Shown here one piece after another: positions 25,029-34,287 of a stretch of 64,000 nucleotides of DNA. The position numbers and the translations under genes are program-made. Within the stretch, counting starts at the first letter, position 1; each line of letters begins with the position of its first letter. Where the stretch lies: contig NZ_JMCL01000037.1 in NCBI RefSeq assembly GCF_000690905.1, forward strand, positions 1 through 64,000, read 5' to 3'. The notes under the pieces were generated by a model. The model worked only from the letters and a program-made list of their open reading frames with translations. It had not been told where the DNA came from and ran no database searches. Origin of the DNA: Pseudomonas sp. Ant30-3. GTDB taxonomy: Bacteria > Pseudomonadota > Gammaproteobacteria > Pseudomonadales > Pseudomonadaceae.

Positions 25029-25108
25029 TGGTCTTGCTCCTAGAGGTTGACATGCGCAGGGGCTGCGCTCAGGAGACATTTTTCGTGCTTTCCGTAAGCC
25101 TGTGTTTC

Positions 25109-25137
25109 GCTTTCAGGCGCATTTGTCGACGGAAATT
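25109..25137 (-). promoter_or_regulatory. Transfer-regulon operator 4 (traA)
   Basis: Read toward traA the right arm is GCGCCTGAAAGC and the left arm AATTTCCGTCG. It is the most divergent of the eight sites but keeps the central AAAT and CCTGAAA. A -10-like AAAAAT lies 27-32 bases beyond (25077-25082), one base further than in the others. The traA ATG is about 80 bases away, giving a longer leader. The TnpB element begins 17 bases upstream. Confidence 0.7.
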
Positions 25138-25250
25138 AAAAAGGGCCGCTTTATCAGTCGGGCCGTAAAAACCCGTCATTCTTGGCGGGGATATAAGACC
25201 CATCGCGCAGCGGCCCTTGGGTTATTCCGATTTTGTGGCACGTTATTGCC

Positions 25251-26309
25251 ATGAAGCACACCAAGACCCTCCAAGTTCGCGTTCGAGACAAGCATGCGCC
25301 GCTGCTGCGGCAGATGGCGCGCAGCGTGAATTTCGTCTGGAACTACCTGAATGAACTCAGCCATCGCTCAATCCGTGAGCGTGGGGTGTTTCTGTCTGCC
25401 TTTGATCTGCATCCGTACAGCAAGGGAGCAGGTAAGGAACTTGGCCTGCATAGCCAAACGCTGCAATGTGTCGCGGCTGAATACGTCACCCGGCGCAAGC
25501 AGTATCGCAAGGCGAGGCTGAACTGGCGCAAGTCTGGTGGTGCACGGCGGTCGCTCGGGTGGGTGCCGTTCAACACCGCGGCTGCCAGTTGGAAGAATGG
25601 CCAGATCTACCACAACGGGTACTATTTCAAGGTCTGGGACAGCTACGGGCTGGGCCAGTACCGCTTCCGTTCCGGCAGCTTCAGCGAAGACGCTCGAGGC
25701 CGCTGGTATTTCAATGTCGTCGTCGAGCTGGATACCCAGCTATCAGCGGGGCAAGGGGCAGTTGGCATCGACCTGGGCCTGAAGGACGTGGCCACCTGTA
25801 GCGACGGGCAGCGACTGGAGAACGGCCGTTTCTACCGCGACCTGGAGCCCAGGCTGGCGAAAGCCCAGCGTGCCGGCAAGAAGGCTCGTGTGCGGGCCAT
25901 CCACGCGAAGATCGCCAATCGGCGCAAGGATGCCTTGCACAAATTCAGCCGCTCGCTGGTCGAGCGCTGCAACATGATCATCGTGGGCGATGTCAGCCCG
26001 CAGAAACTCGTCAGAACCACCATGGCCAAGTCGGTGCTCGATGCCGGCTGGGGTCAACTGAAAACGATGCTGGCCTACAAATGCGCGCACGCAGGCATCG
26101 TCTTCAGGGTAGTGAACGAGGCGTACACCACCCAAACCTGTAGCTGTTGCGGTGCATTGCCCGACAGCAGGCCGAGAGGTATCGCAGGGCTTGGAATAAG
26201 AGAATGGATCTGTGAGTGCGGTGTCACTCACGACCGCGACGTGAACGCGGCCAGGAACATTCTCGCGCTCGGGCATGAGCGTCCTGGAGAGGGAATCCCC
26301 GGCGCTTAG
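25251..26309 (+). CDS. tnpB: TnpB, IS200/IS605-type RNA-guided nuclease (element 2)
   Basis: The protein has 352 residues starting MKHTKTLQVRVRDKH. RuvC-I Asp is in VGIDLGLKDVA and RuvC-III Asp in THDRDVNAARNIL. The RuvC-II position reads MIIVGDVSPQKL, with Asp where most TnpB have Glu. A zinc ribbon is CSCCG ... CECG. The MAKSVLDAGWGQLKTML segment places it in a clade different from element 1. It runs against the surrounding leftward tra genes. The substitution may alter or relocate the catalytic acid, so activity is uncertain. Confidence 0.9.
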   Translation: MKHTKTLQVRVRDKHAPLLRQMARSVNFVWNYLNELSHRSIRERGVFLSAFDLHPYSKGAGKELGLHSQTLQCVAAEYVTRRKQYRKARLNWRKSGGARRSLGWVPFNTAAASWKNGQIYHNGYYFKVWDSYGLGQYRFRSGSFSEDARGRWYFNVVVELDTQLSAGQGAVGIDLGLKDVATCSDGQRLENGRFYRDLEPRLAKAQRAGKKARVRAIHAKIANRRKDALHKFSRSLVERCNMIIVGDVSPQKLVRTTMAKSVLDAGWGQLKTMLAYKCAHAGIVFRVVNEAYTTQTCSCCGALPDSRPRGIAGLGIREWICECGVTHDRDVNAARNILALGHERPGEGIPGA

Positions 26310-26326
26310 GCCGGGGAGGATGTCAA
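26290..26326 (+). ncRNA. Probable 3' end of the TnpB guide RNA (element 2)
   Basis: The hairpin CCCCGGC-GCTTAG-GCCGGGG overlaps the tnpB stop and is followed by GAGGATGTCAA, the scaffold-like end common in this group. The guide would be read from the flank immediately to the right (GCGGCCCTTCTC), which is the terminator arm of the giant gene. The 5' end of the RNA is not visible. Confidence 0.55.
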
Positions 26327-26339
26327 GCGGCCCTTCTCT

Positions 26340-29300
26340 TTACTTGTTGGAGACTGGAGGCGATTCCGCGCCGGAGTTATCGATACCTACAAGCGTAATT
26401 ACCGGCTCGCCATCTGGATAACGCCACATTGGCACAGAGATGCTGTTTGAGCTGAGAGCCTGCTGCTCACCATTGATGAACCAAAGGTTTTTGGCCATGC
26501 GGCCATCTTCATCAGTACAAACGGCTTTTACCAGCCAGGAGGTTCGACCGACCACAAGCTCCAGCTTGCAGACCGGGGGCTTGTTCCTTGCCACCGAGAT
26601 GTCAACCTGGCCTGTTGCTGTGTGCCCCATTGCGCTGGCGACATCCAGTTTCACCGTATACACGCCCTCCTCTTCAAGGGTCGCTCGCCCATAATCCCCT
26701 GAGCTTGATAGCGTCTCCCCGTTGAGACTGAACGTTTTGCTGAGTATCTGATCCTTGGGATGCCCGCCGGTGATTGATGGTCGGATCAGAACGCCCAGCG
26801 GGGCACGATTCGCGTCGTTATCCCCACTCCAGGACAATTTCACATCCCACGGAATAGGCTCCAAAAACTCCATCTCTGTTTCGGCATAGCTGTAGTTGCC
26901 CCGCGAGTCGGTGATATGAGCACCGAATGTGTAGATCCCCGGCTCAGTCAGTCGAACGATGCGACTGGTCTGGCTGGAGTCCTTGATCATTTCTAGGCCG
27001 GCGTAGGGTGGGATATCCCACTCGATGGTCAAGCCCTCGAACTCTCGGAACAAGCCAAGAGAGCGAGCCGTCATGGTCAAGTCTGCCGGCGCATACTTGG
27101 CTGAGTATTTGGTGTTGATCTTCCACTCAGGCCAGTCGTACGACCAGAAAATAAGACGGTGCTGAGTTAGGCCCAAACCGCCTCGATCCTCATACCCATT
27201 GATCCAAGATCGGACGCTGATGTAGCTCTCTTCTTTCTCCATGTCCTCCCGAGTTGGGGTGTACTTCACCTCAGTGGAGTCGACGACTGTGCCGTCAGGC
27301 AGGATGAACTCACCATCCATTGTCATATCCATTTTCGGGTACGGCATCATCAAGTTGGCGACCCAGGTAGCTTCCTTTCCTACCTCAGGACGGCGCGGCC
27401 CGATGATCTGGACACGAGGCGGCCGGACAGGTCTAAACGCAACGCCTGCGCGGAGGGTTTTGTAGACGCGCTTATCCTCTGGTGAGTCTGAGTATTTCAG
27501 CCTGGCCGTGAGGTACACACGATCAGCAGAGTTGCGGCTCAGCCGGTAGGAGCCCTCCCCAGCGGCCCAGGTTTTACCGCGATCCTCCGACCATTCCACA
27601 ACCATTCCGGTCGTATCGAGCGCATTACCTTTGAGGTCAGTGAGCGTGAACGTACCGCTATCACCAATAAACACGTTTGCTGGGCCTTTAAGGCGGGCAA
27701 CGGGCACGACATAGGCAATAACTTCAACGGTAGGGGTCATGGATTTCGCGCCGCTATGACGGTTCGTCAACTCTGCCCTCAGCAGATATGTACCCCGCTG
27801 AAAGACCATGCTGAGCCGTTGCGGCAGCTTCGCATTGGCCTCAACGTCCTCCCACGTCACGCCGCCGTCCTTGCTCATTTCCCAGCGCACGTCACCAAGG
27901 TCTCCTGACTGGTAGCGATCGTTGGTGACGGCGTAGAAGCTGCTGCGAAGAGGAGCTGGGCCGATAACCCGCAATGCCTGGATTGAACCATCGAGAGATT
28001 CGCCGTTGAGAACGGAGAGCACCATTGGCGAGCCCGACTCCCGAATCAGCTCGTATTCCGGCACAGGGGAGCGAACACGCGCTTCTGCAATGATGCGAAC
28101 CGCTTTGTTCGTCAGCGATTGTAGATCGATCTCAAACTCAACCTCCCCGTTCTCGTCGATGGGCTCCCAGTTCGTCATCGGCTCATAATTCACTCCGGCA
28201 GTTGTCGAAAGCAGGCGAATATCCCAGTCGCCCATGCTGCTCAGCCGATATGCGTCCTCCATGTAGCGGGTGTCCTTGATGGCCACGCGGATTGGAAGGC
28301 TGACCGTATCCAGGACAGTTCTCTCGTCGTTGAGAATGACAGGGAGAATTTTGTCGTGAGGGACCGCCAGGAGTGACGCGGTTTTGGTCGACCTCATCTC
28401 TGGCAACGCGGTGTATCCAACGTCAACAGAGTATGGCGTTACGCTCCACAGGGGAGCCTCGGCCCCCTCGATGTAGCGCGTAAACCGCTGGGCACGACCG
28501 TAACTCGGAATCGTAGACCGTTCGATCACTGCATCCGCCCGATTGATCGCCACGTCCAAGGAAGCTGCGATTGCAGTCACTGATGCGCTACCAACATAGC
28601 CGCCGAGTTGTGAGACCGAATACAGCCCTTCTTTCACCAGGTTGCTTGCCGGCATATCGATTTCGATTGCCGGCGGCTCGATCACGTTTACGGTGTGCTC
28701 TCCGTAGCCAATATCGATTTCCTGACCACTCGGCGTAAACATGGATGCCTTCCAGGAGATGTTGTTCGCTCCAAGCAGGGTCATTGTTCCTTCCGCGAGT
28801 GGCGTAACTGTGTTGCGTTGCTGGGCCATGCCTTCTGGCATCTGCATCCAACGGATAAGGCACGATGGGCGGCTCGACCATTGCTGAGCCGTCTTTTTCG
28901 CAACGCCTTCGTTCGCCGTTGCATCACACACAGGGCCATCCGTGTGACGGAGCAACAAGGAAAGTTGCTGCACCTTCTGATAGGCCTCTGCCGGTGCTGG
29001 CTTCAGGCCAAAGCGGATCTGATCTGCAACCGGAAGGATCTTCAGGTCACGAGTGAAGCTCGCAACCTTGTGCTTCACGCCGCTAGGGTCAAACACATAG
29101 GCGGTAGCCTCGATAGTCTGGTTTCCCAAAGAACTCCCGCCGGCATCCATCATCAGGTTGGCCAAGGTACTAGCGTTGCGCCATTCATCGGGGGTTTTCG
29201 TCCAAGTGACGTAGCAAGCACGATCCTGAAGTGCATTTTTCGGCTTCGCGACAGCTTCGCTGGTCAAGATGCTGCATGCCCCATTGCTCGGGCTGAAGCT

Positions 29301-32300
29301 GATTTGAGCACGGCCGGACGCTTGCAGAATCTCCCATGCATCAGCCGTCAGTACGCCCTCCGGAGCCCATACGGTTACCGGCACGGAATAGACAGGGCCG
29401 GTCATATCGGCGCGACTGAGATAGACCAGCGCCTGGCCATCGACCCCAACATCCAGGCCACCTAAACGGGCCTCCAGCAGATCGGCAGTCATTTTAGTAG
29501 GTACCAGACGCATACCAGTGCCTTGAGAAAGCTCACGATGCTCCAGTGTCACCCCAACTTTCGAGTCAGGCGTGACGATGGCGATGATCTCGCCGCCGAG
29601 AGCCTGAATCACTTCCTGGTCGGGAATTCGGAGCGCATAGGCACCCAAACGGGTCGTCATTTGGTGCTTCACGGCCGGGATGCTCGGGGCCACCGAGGTA
29701 GGCTGAACTTCGCGGTCTTTGAACATATCCCAGGCCGGCAAAAGCTTCAGGACAACATCTTGATCGACATAGAGGCCATCCTGGTCAATGGCACGAATCT
29801 GTACTGAGGTTTCAGCCTGGCCATCGGTCTTATAGGTGATGCTCATTCCCTCCACCGTCACGTGGCCATGTGCTGGCTGTTTGACGACTTGCAAGGTGTG
29901 CGAGCCCCAGTTGTTCGGATCGATCACTTTCAGATCGGCCGTTCCACCGATTCCTGCATACATCTTCACTGTCGAAGGGGTGATACCCGTTGGTGCAAAA
30001 TTAAACTGAGCAACAGTGACCTTCCCCTCTCCTTCAACACTGAGCCCTTCCTGATCCGTGGCGCTGAAAGTGAACGAATCTTCCCCATAGAAACCCGGAT
30101 TAGGGGTGTACTCCATACGGCCATAGAACACACGGACAGTCCCGTGCGTCGGGTTCGTGAGGATCTTGAACGTATGGCTGTCCCAGAGATTGATGTCATG
30201 CACCTCAGGATCAACTTGGTCACTAACTTGCCCTTCACGGGCCTGAATGATTACTCCCGTCCAGGTAGGGGCGTAATTGAACTTCGCGACATTCACAACC
30301 GCGGTGGCTTCAGCCTTCATCCCAGACACGTCCTGCACGCGGTACCTGAACTCATCGGGGCCAACGTATCCAGTGTTCGGGGTGTAGGTGAACCCGGTAG
30401 GGGTCGCTACTACAGAGCCCTGGGACGGGCTCGACAGAACTGAATAGGTTTTCTTCTCCCACGCTGCCGGGAAGTCCTCTATGGGAGTTGCGTCCACCGA
30501 TGAGCTTTCGTTGACGCTGACCGTCAGTTTCGTTGTTACAGGCGGCTCTATTACCTGAATGACCGATTGCCCCTCTTCGAGGGTGATCTTTTTCCCGGTG
30601 GTGTCGTAGACGCTAGCCGTCCAGCGGATCGGATGCTGCCCGGAACGGGTGAAAACACCGGTCAATTCAAGAGGATCAAGAGCTTTAATGCTGAGGTCTT
30701 TCGGGCTCACAGAGAACTCAATCAAGCACCTCAATGCACCGCCGCTCATACCTGCACTCTTTGCCGCTGCCTCATCACCAGTGATCAAACACGCCGGGCC
30801 AGAGCGCTGCGCCATCGTCAAGGAAACGTTTTCAAGAGCTCGTGTAACCGACCGTTCACTCAAGGACTGTTGGAACGATGATGAGCCAGTTGCTGGTTGG
30901 ACTACAAATTCTTTTTCCTCTTGGTGAAGGAGTACCTTCTCTTTTCCTTGATTAAATATTGAAATCGAGTATTTGACTCTGTTCACACCAGGTTCCAAAG
31001 TACGGCCCTGTAAAACAGATGTAGAACGTCCATTTTTTTCATCCAAGACAACTTTAAGTCCACTCGGAACTTCTAACCACTCCAAGAAACACGCGGGACT
31101 AAGCAATGCATCTGATGCTCTTGCATAAACCTCAGAAGATGTAATTTTACAAATAGAAGAAGAAGGGACTTCAATTTTTACAAGGACATCAGTCATCGAC
31201 TGCACAATTGGTCCAGCTGTTAGTGAAACAATTGGAGAGGGCATCCAGGTTTGAATATTGGCTGAAATAATTGGAGCATTCGGGGCCGAAGTAGATAGAA
31301 TTAGATTGTTAGCTCCAGATGCACCCTCCGAACCTGATTTAACAGGGATACTAATTCTACCCTGAGTGTTGGAAAAGTTTATCTTACCAACAACGACAGT
31401 TGCCCCTGGCTCAATAAGTACACCGGACACCAACAAACTACCTACGGAATCTCCTCGCAACGAGGCTATCAAGTCATAAGTTCCGGCAACAACCGAGCCA
31501 TCATTTAGAGTAAGGGGAGCACTATCGATAACATCAGTACCGTCATTTCGATTGAACACATGATTCACGGCTGGGATACGGACCACACCATCCGGATGTT
31601 TAATAATACCGACAGTTCGTGGTTTATAAGAAAAACTCTTACTCTGGTTTGCGACATTACCATATTTGTCTGAAGCGATGACTTCTAGGGAGTATGTCTC
31701 AGCCTCACTCTCCGAAGGAAAAATAATCGGATACTCCAGAAGATACTTGCCAGACGAGACAGCACGCCAGGCCAAGTCTATTGAAGTTGAGGTTGGCCCA
31801 CCCTTGAGAGCTATCCTCTGTATAGCTGGTGCCGGGTCCACATCATCTGTAATGGTGATTAGTATCTCATCAAGACTTGCAATAACGGGCTTGGATGCAA
31901 TGTTAATGGTAGGTGCATTACTATCTATGAACGTATTATCACTAATGAATGCGCTGCCGATATTGCCGTATGTATCCTGCGCCTCGACACCTACTCGGTA
32001 ATAGCCATTTTGAATTTTTCCAAGCTTAAACCGAACCTGTTTTGTTTTATAGTCAAGGTCAATAATAGAAAAAGGAGGTACAATTGTCTTTTTCCCGCCA
32101 GCCTCAAGAGTCATTCTAAACTCTTGTGTATCCCACATATAATGCTGCCAATTGAGCATGCGATCGTCATCGACTACAGTCGCTACAACTTCACGCTTAG
32201 AAAAATCAACAACAATACCCGACACCTTTGGCGAATTGAAATCCCAATACGTATATAAATACCCGCCATAGTTTGCAAAGGTGCGGTCATCCTTAGATAC

Positions 32301-33674
32301 GAAATATGGATAAGGAACATATCCACGACCAGTGGAGATGTTAATATTAGGATTCATTGTGCATTCAGTTTGCCCAGCAGGAATAGCACATGTCACACCA
32401 TTGACGCCAGCTATTTGATTATACCCTCTAGGTTCAGTTGAAATCTTTACAAGCGAGACTGTAAATGGCTTCGACTCTCGTATTGTGTCGCTTTTCGTCC
32501 ACTCTCTCCCTTGGATTTGATACGTAATTCCGGTTGGTACAGGACCGCCTTCAACCCCAGGGGCTAACGTAAAGATGAAATTGGAATAGTACTGAACGGT
32601 TGCCAGCCCTGCTTTGTTCTGAAGTACAAAATAGTTTGTAGAATTTTTTGGATACTCCAAATCGGTAGTGAAATATAAAAATTCAGCGTCCTGACTATTG
32701 TAGATACTGTCCCCCCACCCAAACAGTGTGCCATTGAAACTAGTATGATCAAGCTTCTTGCGGACATATCTAATCTTTACCGGATTTGAATAGACCGTCA
32801 TCTTTGGCGTATATGCAATCCAGCTATTTGTCTTTAAGTCAAATACCTCTATACGCAAATATTCAGGAACCTTTCGGTCTATAGCTATGGGCAAACTTTT
32901 GTCGGTGTAGTTACCTGCTTTATCGAATACGCGAAAGCCCATGGTATAAATTTGTCTATCGTAAGGCGTTAAGCTACCGTTTGTGATTTCAGTAATCTTT
33001 GCAGTTGCACTGGCTGCTTCGATATTAACAAGGCTCTGAAACGTTCTTCGTACCCCGCCTGAGTCTATTGCGAAGAACTCAACTTTATCTATCCCCGAAC
33101 TTTGATCAGCTAGCCCTGAAACTGTAACTGTGCCGCCGGCGTCTTCACCCCACGCTAGCGGTGCTAACACGCTAATGGGATAGTTGTAGCCACCATTAGT
33201 ACGTACTATTTCCCCTCCGATAACTGGGGAGGTTACGTCGACCTGGAGATTGTAGCTGTCGCTTTGCAGGACGGCACTGCCGTCAGAATTCAAAATCTCA
33301 GCTATAAGAGTATAATTTCCAGACTTGGGAGCGGGCAGTTTTAAAACGGCACCGTAGTATGAAACGTTATTAACAATAATTTTGTCATTTGCACCCAACA
33401 AACCACTCTTAGTTTCTGCAACTACAGAGCCACTTGAGGTCAGTAGCCGGGCTTTCAGGGTTCGGTCTACACCTGCGCTTAAATAGACGCTTAAGTCACC
33501 TTTAGGGTTGATGAATATCTCTTTCGATGCAGATACTGTTCGTTGGCCGTTGGATGATAGGTATTCCACCTGTACCAATTCCGCCTTCGCTATGCTGGCG
33601 AGCATGAAAGTTATGAACATCATGCCCAATGAGCGTATCAACCTCATGCTGCTACTAAATTTTCTATGATTCAT
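26340..33674 (-). CDS. Giant Ig/cadherin-like repeat surface protein
   Basis: The protein has 2444 residues with a signal peptide (about residues 1-31, ending SIAKAE). The N-terminal region holds serial beta-sandwich-type segments (ADQSSGIDKVEFF, VFDKAGNYTDKSLPI). About residues 1085-1350 hold three cadherin/Ig-like tandem units (GFTYTPNTGYVGPDEFRYRV, MEYTPNPGFYGEDSFTFSATD, and a third). The C-terminus has PKD-like units (ASAMGHTATGQVDISV, LVGIDNSGAESPP). No membrane anchor is visible. It lies between traV and traA, so a role in pilus tip, recipient contact or secretion by the T4SS is plausible but inferred. The first 930 or so codons are clearly AT-richer than the rest, suggesting a mosaic gene. 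Confidence 0.8.
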   Translation of the reverse strand: MNHRKFSSSMRLIRSLGMMFITFMLASIAKAELVQVEYLSSNGQRTVSASKEIFINPKGDLSVYLSAGVDRTLKARLLTSSGSVVAETKSGLLGANDKIIVNNVSYYGAVLKLPAPKSGNYTLIAEILNSDGSAVLQSDSYNLQVDVTSPVIGGEIVRTNGGYNYPISVLAPLAWGEDAGGTVTVSGLADQSSGIDKVEFFAIDSGGVRRTFQSLVNIEAASATAKITEITNGSLTPYDRQIYTMGFRVFDKAGNYTDKSLPIAIDRKVPEYLRIEVFDLKTNSWIAYTPKMTVYSNPVKIRYVRKKLDHTSFNGTLFGWGDSIYNSQDAEFLYFTTDLEYPKNSTNYFVLQNKAGLATVQYYSNFIFTLAPGVEGGPVPTGITYQIQGREWTKSDTIRESKPFTVSLVKISTEPRGYNQIAGVNGVTCAIPAGQTECTMNPNINISTGRGYVPYPYFVSKDDRTFANYGGYLYTYWDFNSPKVSGIVVDFSKREVVATVVDDDRMLNWQHYMWDTQEFRMTLEAGGKKTIVPPFSIIDLDYKTKQVRFKLGKIQNGYYRVGVEAQDTYGNIGSAFISDNTFIDSNAPTINIASKPVIASLDEILITITDDVDPAPAIQRIALKGGPTSTSIDLAWRAVSSGKYLLEYPIIFPSESEAETYSLEVIASDKYGNVANQSKSFSYKPRTVGIIKHPDGVVRIPAVNHVFNRNDGTDVIDSAPLTLNDGSVVAGTYDLIASLRGDSVGSLLVSGVLIEPGATVVVGKINFSNTQGRISIPVKSGSEGASGANNLILSTSAPNAPIISANIQTWMPSPIVSLTAGPIVQSMTDVLVKIEVPSSSICKITSSEVYARASDALLSPACFLEWLEVPSGLKVVLDEKNGRSTSVLQGRTLEPGVNRVKYSISIFNQGKEKVLLHQEEKEFVVQPATGSSSFQQSLSERSVTRALENVSLTMAQRSGPACLITGDEAAAKSAGMSGGALRCLIEFSVSPKDLSIKALDPLELTGVFTRSGQHPIRWTASVYDTTGKKITLEEGQSVIQVIEPPVTTKLTVSVNESSSVDATPIEDFPAAWEKKTYSVLSSPSQGSVVATPTGFTYTPNTGYVGPDEFRYRVQDVSGMKAEATAVVNVAKFNYAPTWTGVIIQAREGQVSDQVDPEVHDINLWDSHTFKILTNPTHGTVRVFYGRMEYTPNPGFYGEDSFTFSATDQEGLSVEGEGKVTVAQFNFAPTGITPSTVKMYAGIGGTADLKVIDPNNWGSHTLQVVKQPAHGHVTVEGMSITYKTDGQAETSVQIRAIDQDGLYVDQDVVLKLLPAWDMFKDREVQPTSVAPSIPAVKHQMTTRLGAYALRIPDQEVIQALGGEIIAIVTPDSKVGVTLEHRELSQGTGMRLVPTKMTADLLEARLGGLDVGVDGQALVYLSRADMTGPVYSVPVTVWAPEGVLTADAWEILQASGRAQISFSPSNGACSILTSEAVAKPKNALQDRACYVTWTKTPDEWRNASTLANLMMDAGGSSLGNQTIEATAYVFDPSGVKHKVASFTRDLKILPVADQIRFGLKPAPAEAYQKVQQLSLLLRHTDGPVCDATANEGVAKKTAQQWSSRPSCLIRWMQMPEGMAQQRNTVTPLAEGTMTLLGANNISWKASMFTPSGQEIDIGYGEHTVNVIEPPAIEIDMPASNLVKEGLYSVSQLGGYVGSASVTAIAASLDVAINRADAVIERSTIPSYGRAQRFTRYIEGAEAPLWSVTPYSVDVGYTALPEMRSTKTASLLAVPHDKILPVILNDERTVLDTVSLPIRVAIKDTRYMEDAYRLSSMGDWDIRLLSTTAGVNYEPMTNWEPIDENGEVEFEIDLQSLTNKAVRIIAEARVRSPVPEYELIRESGSPMVLSVLNGESLDGSIQALRVIGPAPLRSSFYAVTNDRYQSGDLGDVRWEMSKDGGVTWEDVEANAKLPQRLSMVFQRGTYLLRAELTNRHSGAKSMTPTVEVIAYVVPVARLKGPANVFIGDSGTFTLTDLKGNALDTTGMVVEWSEDRGKTWAAGEGSYRLSRNSADRVYLTARLKYSDSPEDKRVYKTLRAGVAFRPVRPPRVQIIGPRRPEVGKEATWVANLMMPYPKMDMTMDGEFILPDGTVVDSTEVKYTPTREDMEKEESYISVRSWINGYEDRGGLGLTQHRLIFWSYDWPEWKINTKYSAKYAPADLTMTARSLGLFREFEGLTIEWDIPPYAGLEMIKDSSQTSRIVRLTEPGIYTFGAHITDSRGNYSYAETEMEFLEPIPWDVKLSWSGDNDANRAPLGVLIRPSITGGHPKDQILSKTFSLNGETLSSSGDYGRATLEEEGVYTVKLDVASAMGHTATGQVDISVARNKPPVCKLELVVGRTSWLVKAVCTDEDGRMAKNLWFINGEQQALSSNSISVPMWRYPDGEPVITLVGIDNSGAESPPVSNK

Positions 33675-33738
33675 ACTGATACCTATGAATTTGAATCAGT
33701 TGACTTTAACCATTTACTAATCTATTGGCACAAACCAA

Positions 33739-33762
33739 AACACCTTGCCGAGGCAAGGTGTT
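33739..33762 (-). terminator. Rho-independent terminator after traV
   Basis: Arms AACACCTTGCC and GGCAAGGTGTT, with TTTTGGTTT after it on the coding strand, 15 bases beyond the traV stop. It separates the traK-traB-traV unit from the giant gene, which must have its own promoter; no operator copy is seen before that gene. Confidence 0.85.
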
Positions 33763-33776
33763 ATTAGCAAAGAAAC

Positions 33777-34280
33777 TCACTTTTTCTTGTCGGCTTCACT
33801 AGTGCTTATTACCGTCAAGGGACGGAGGGTTGGTGTCGCTTGTGGATTGCGAGCTCCAATTTCCCAGCGACGCGCTTCCACTTCGGTATAAATGAAGCCA
33901 GGAACATACAGATCGCCTTTCTCGTCCTCCCATGGATCAATTGCGATACGCATGACTACAGCCTGCGAGCGGATCGGAAGAGGATTTCTCGCTCTCATCG
34001 GCATTGGGGCGTTGTCCGATCCTTCTGCGATAAGCACGCGCGTTGCGCCGGTACCTGTTGATTTATCACTGCCGGCCTCAACGCCTTCTTGTTCTTGCTT
34101 CAGCTGGGTTTTGTAGTCATCACCCTCAGTTGCCGAATAAACATCTTTTGCGGACATGCAAGTAACGCCGCTCGGCATACCTTTACATGCATACTCACTT
34201 GAGCCTACGTTGAGAAGATTTGTGCAGCCAGTAGTCAATGCAGCAATTGCGCTTACAAGGATAATTTTCTTAATCATCAC
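33777..34280 (-). CDS. traV: TraV, outer-membrane lipoprotein of the T4SS core
   Basis: The protein has 167 residues. The lipobox LTTGC at residues 16-20 is followed by further cysteines (EYACKGMPSGVTCMSAKDVY), the TraV signature. The C-terminal half carries a proline-containing segment (PIRSQAVVMRIAIDPWEDEKGDLYVPGFIYTEVEARRW) typical of IncA/C and SXT TraV. It forms the outer-membrane core with TraK and TraB. It is seven bases after traB. Confidence 0.93.
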   Translation of the reverse strand: MMIKKIILVSAIAALTTGCTNLLNVGSSEYACKGMPSGVTCMSAKDVYSATEGDDYKTQLKQEQEGVEAGSDKSTGTGATRVLIAEGSDNAPMPMRARNPLPIRSQAVVMRIAIDPWEDEKGDLYVPGFIYTEVEARRWEIGARNPQATPTLRPLTVISTSEADKKK

Positions 34281-34287
34281 GATTTCC

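Larger units (their letters stand above)
25155..26326 (+). mobile_element. tnpB-only IS200/IS605-type element 2, inserted in a terminator loop
   Basis: The left boundary follows a TTAT, the usual kind of 5' target for this family. The right end is the hairpin CCCCGGC/GCCGGGG followed by GAGGATGTCAA. Outside the ends lie AAGGGCCGCT and GCGGCCCTT, which pair with each other. Without the element they form the terminator hairpin of the giant surface-protein gene, so the insertion is in its loop. No tnpA is present. Confidence 0.75.

Noticed and set aside
28695..29465. 256-codon rightward frame inside the giant gene
   Set aside because: Antisense shadow in GC-rich coding sequence; composition is not protein-like.
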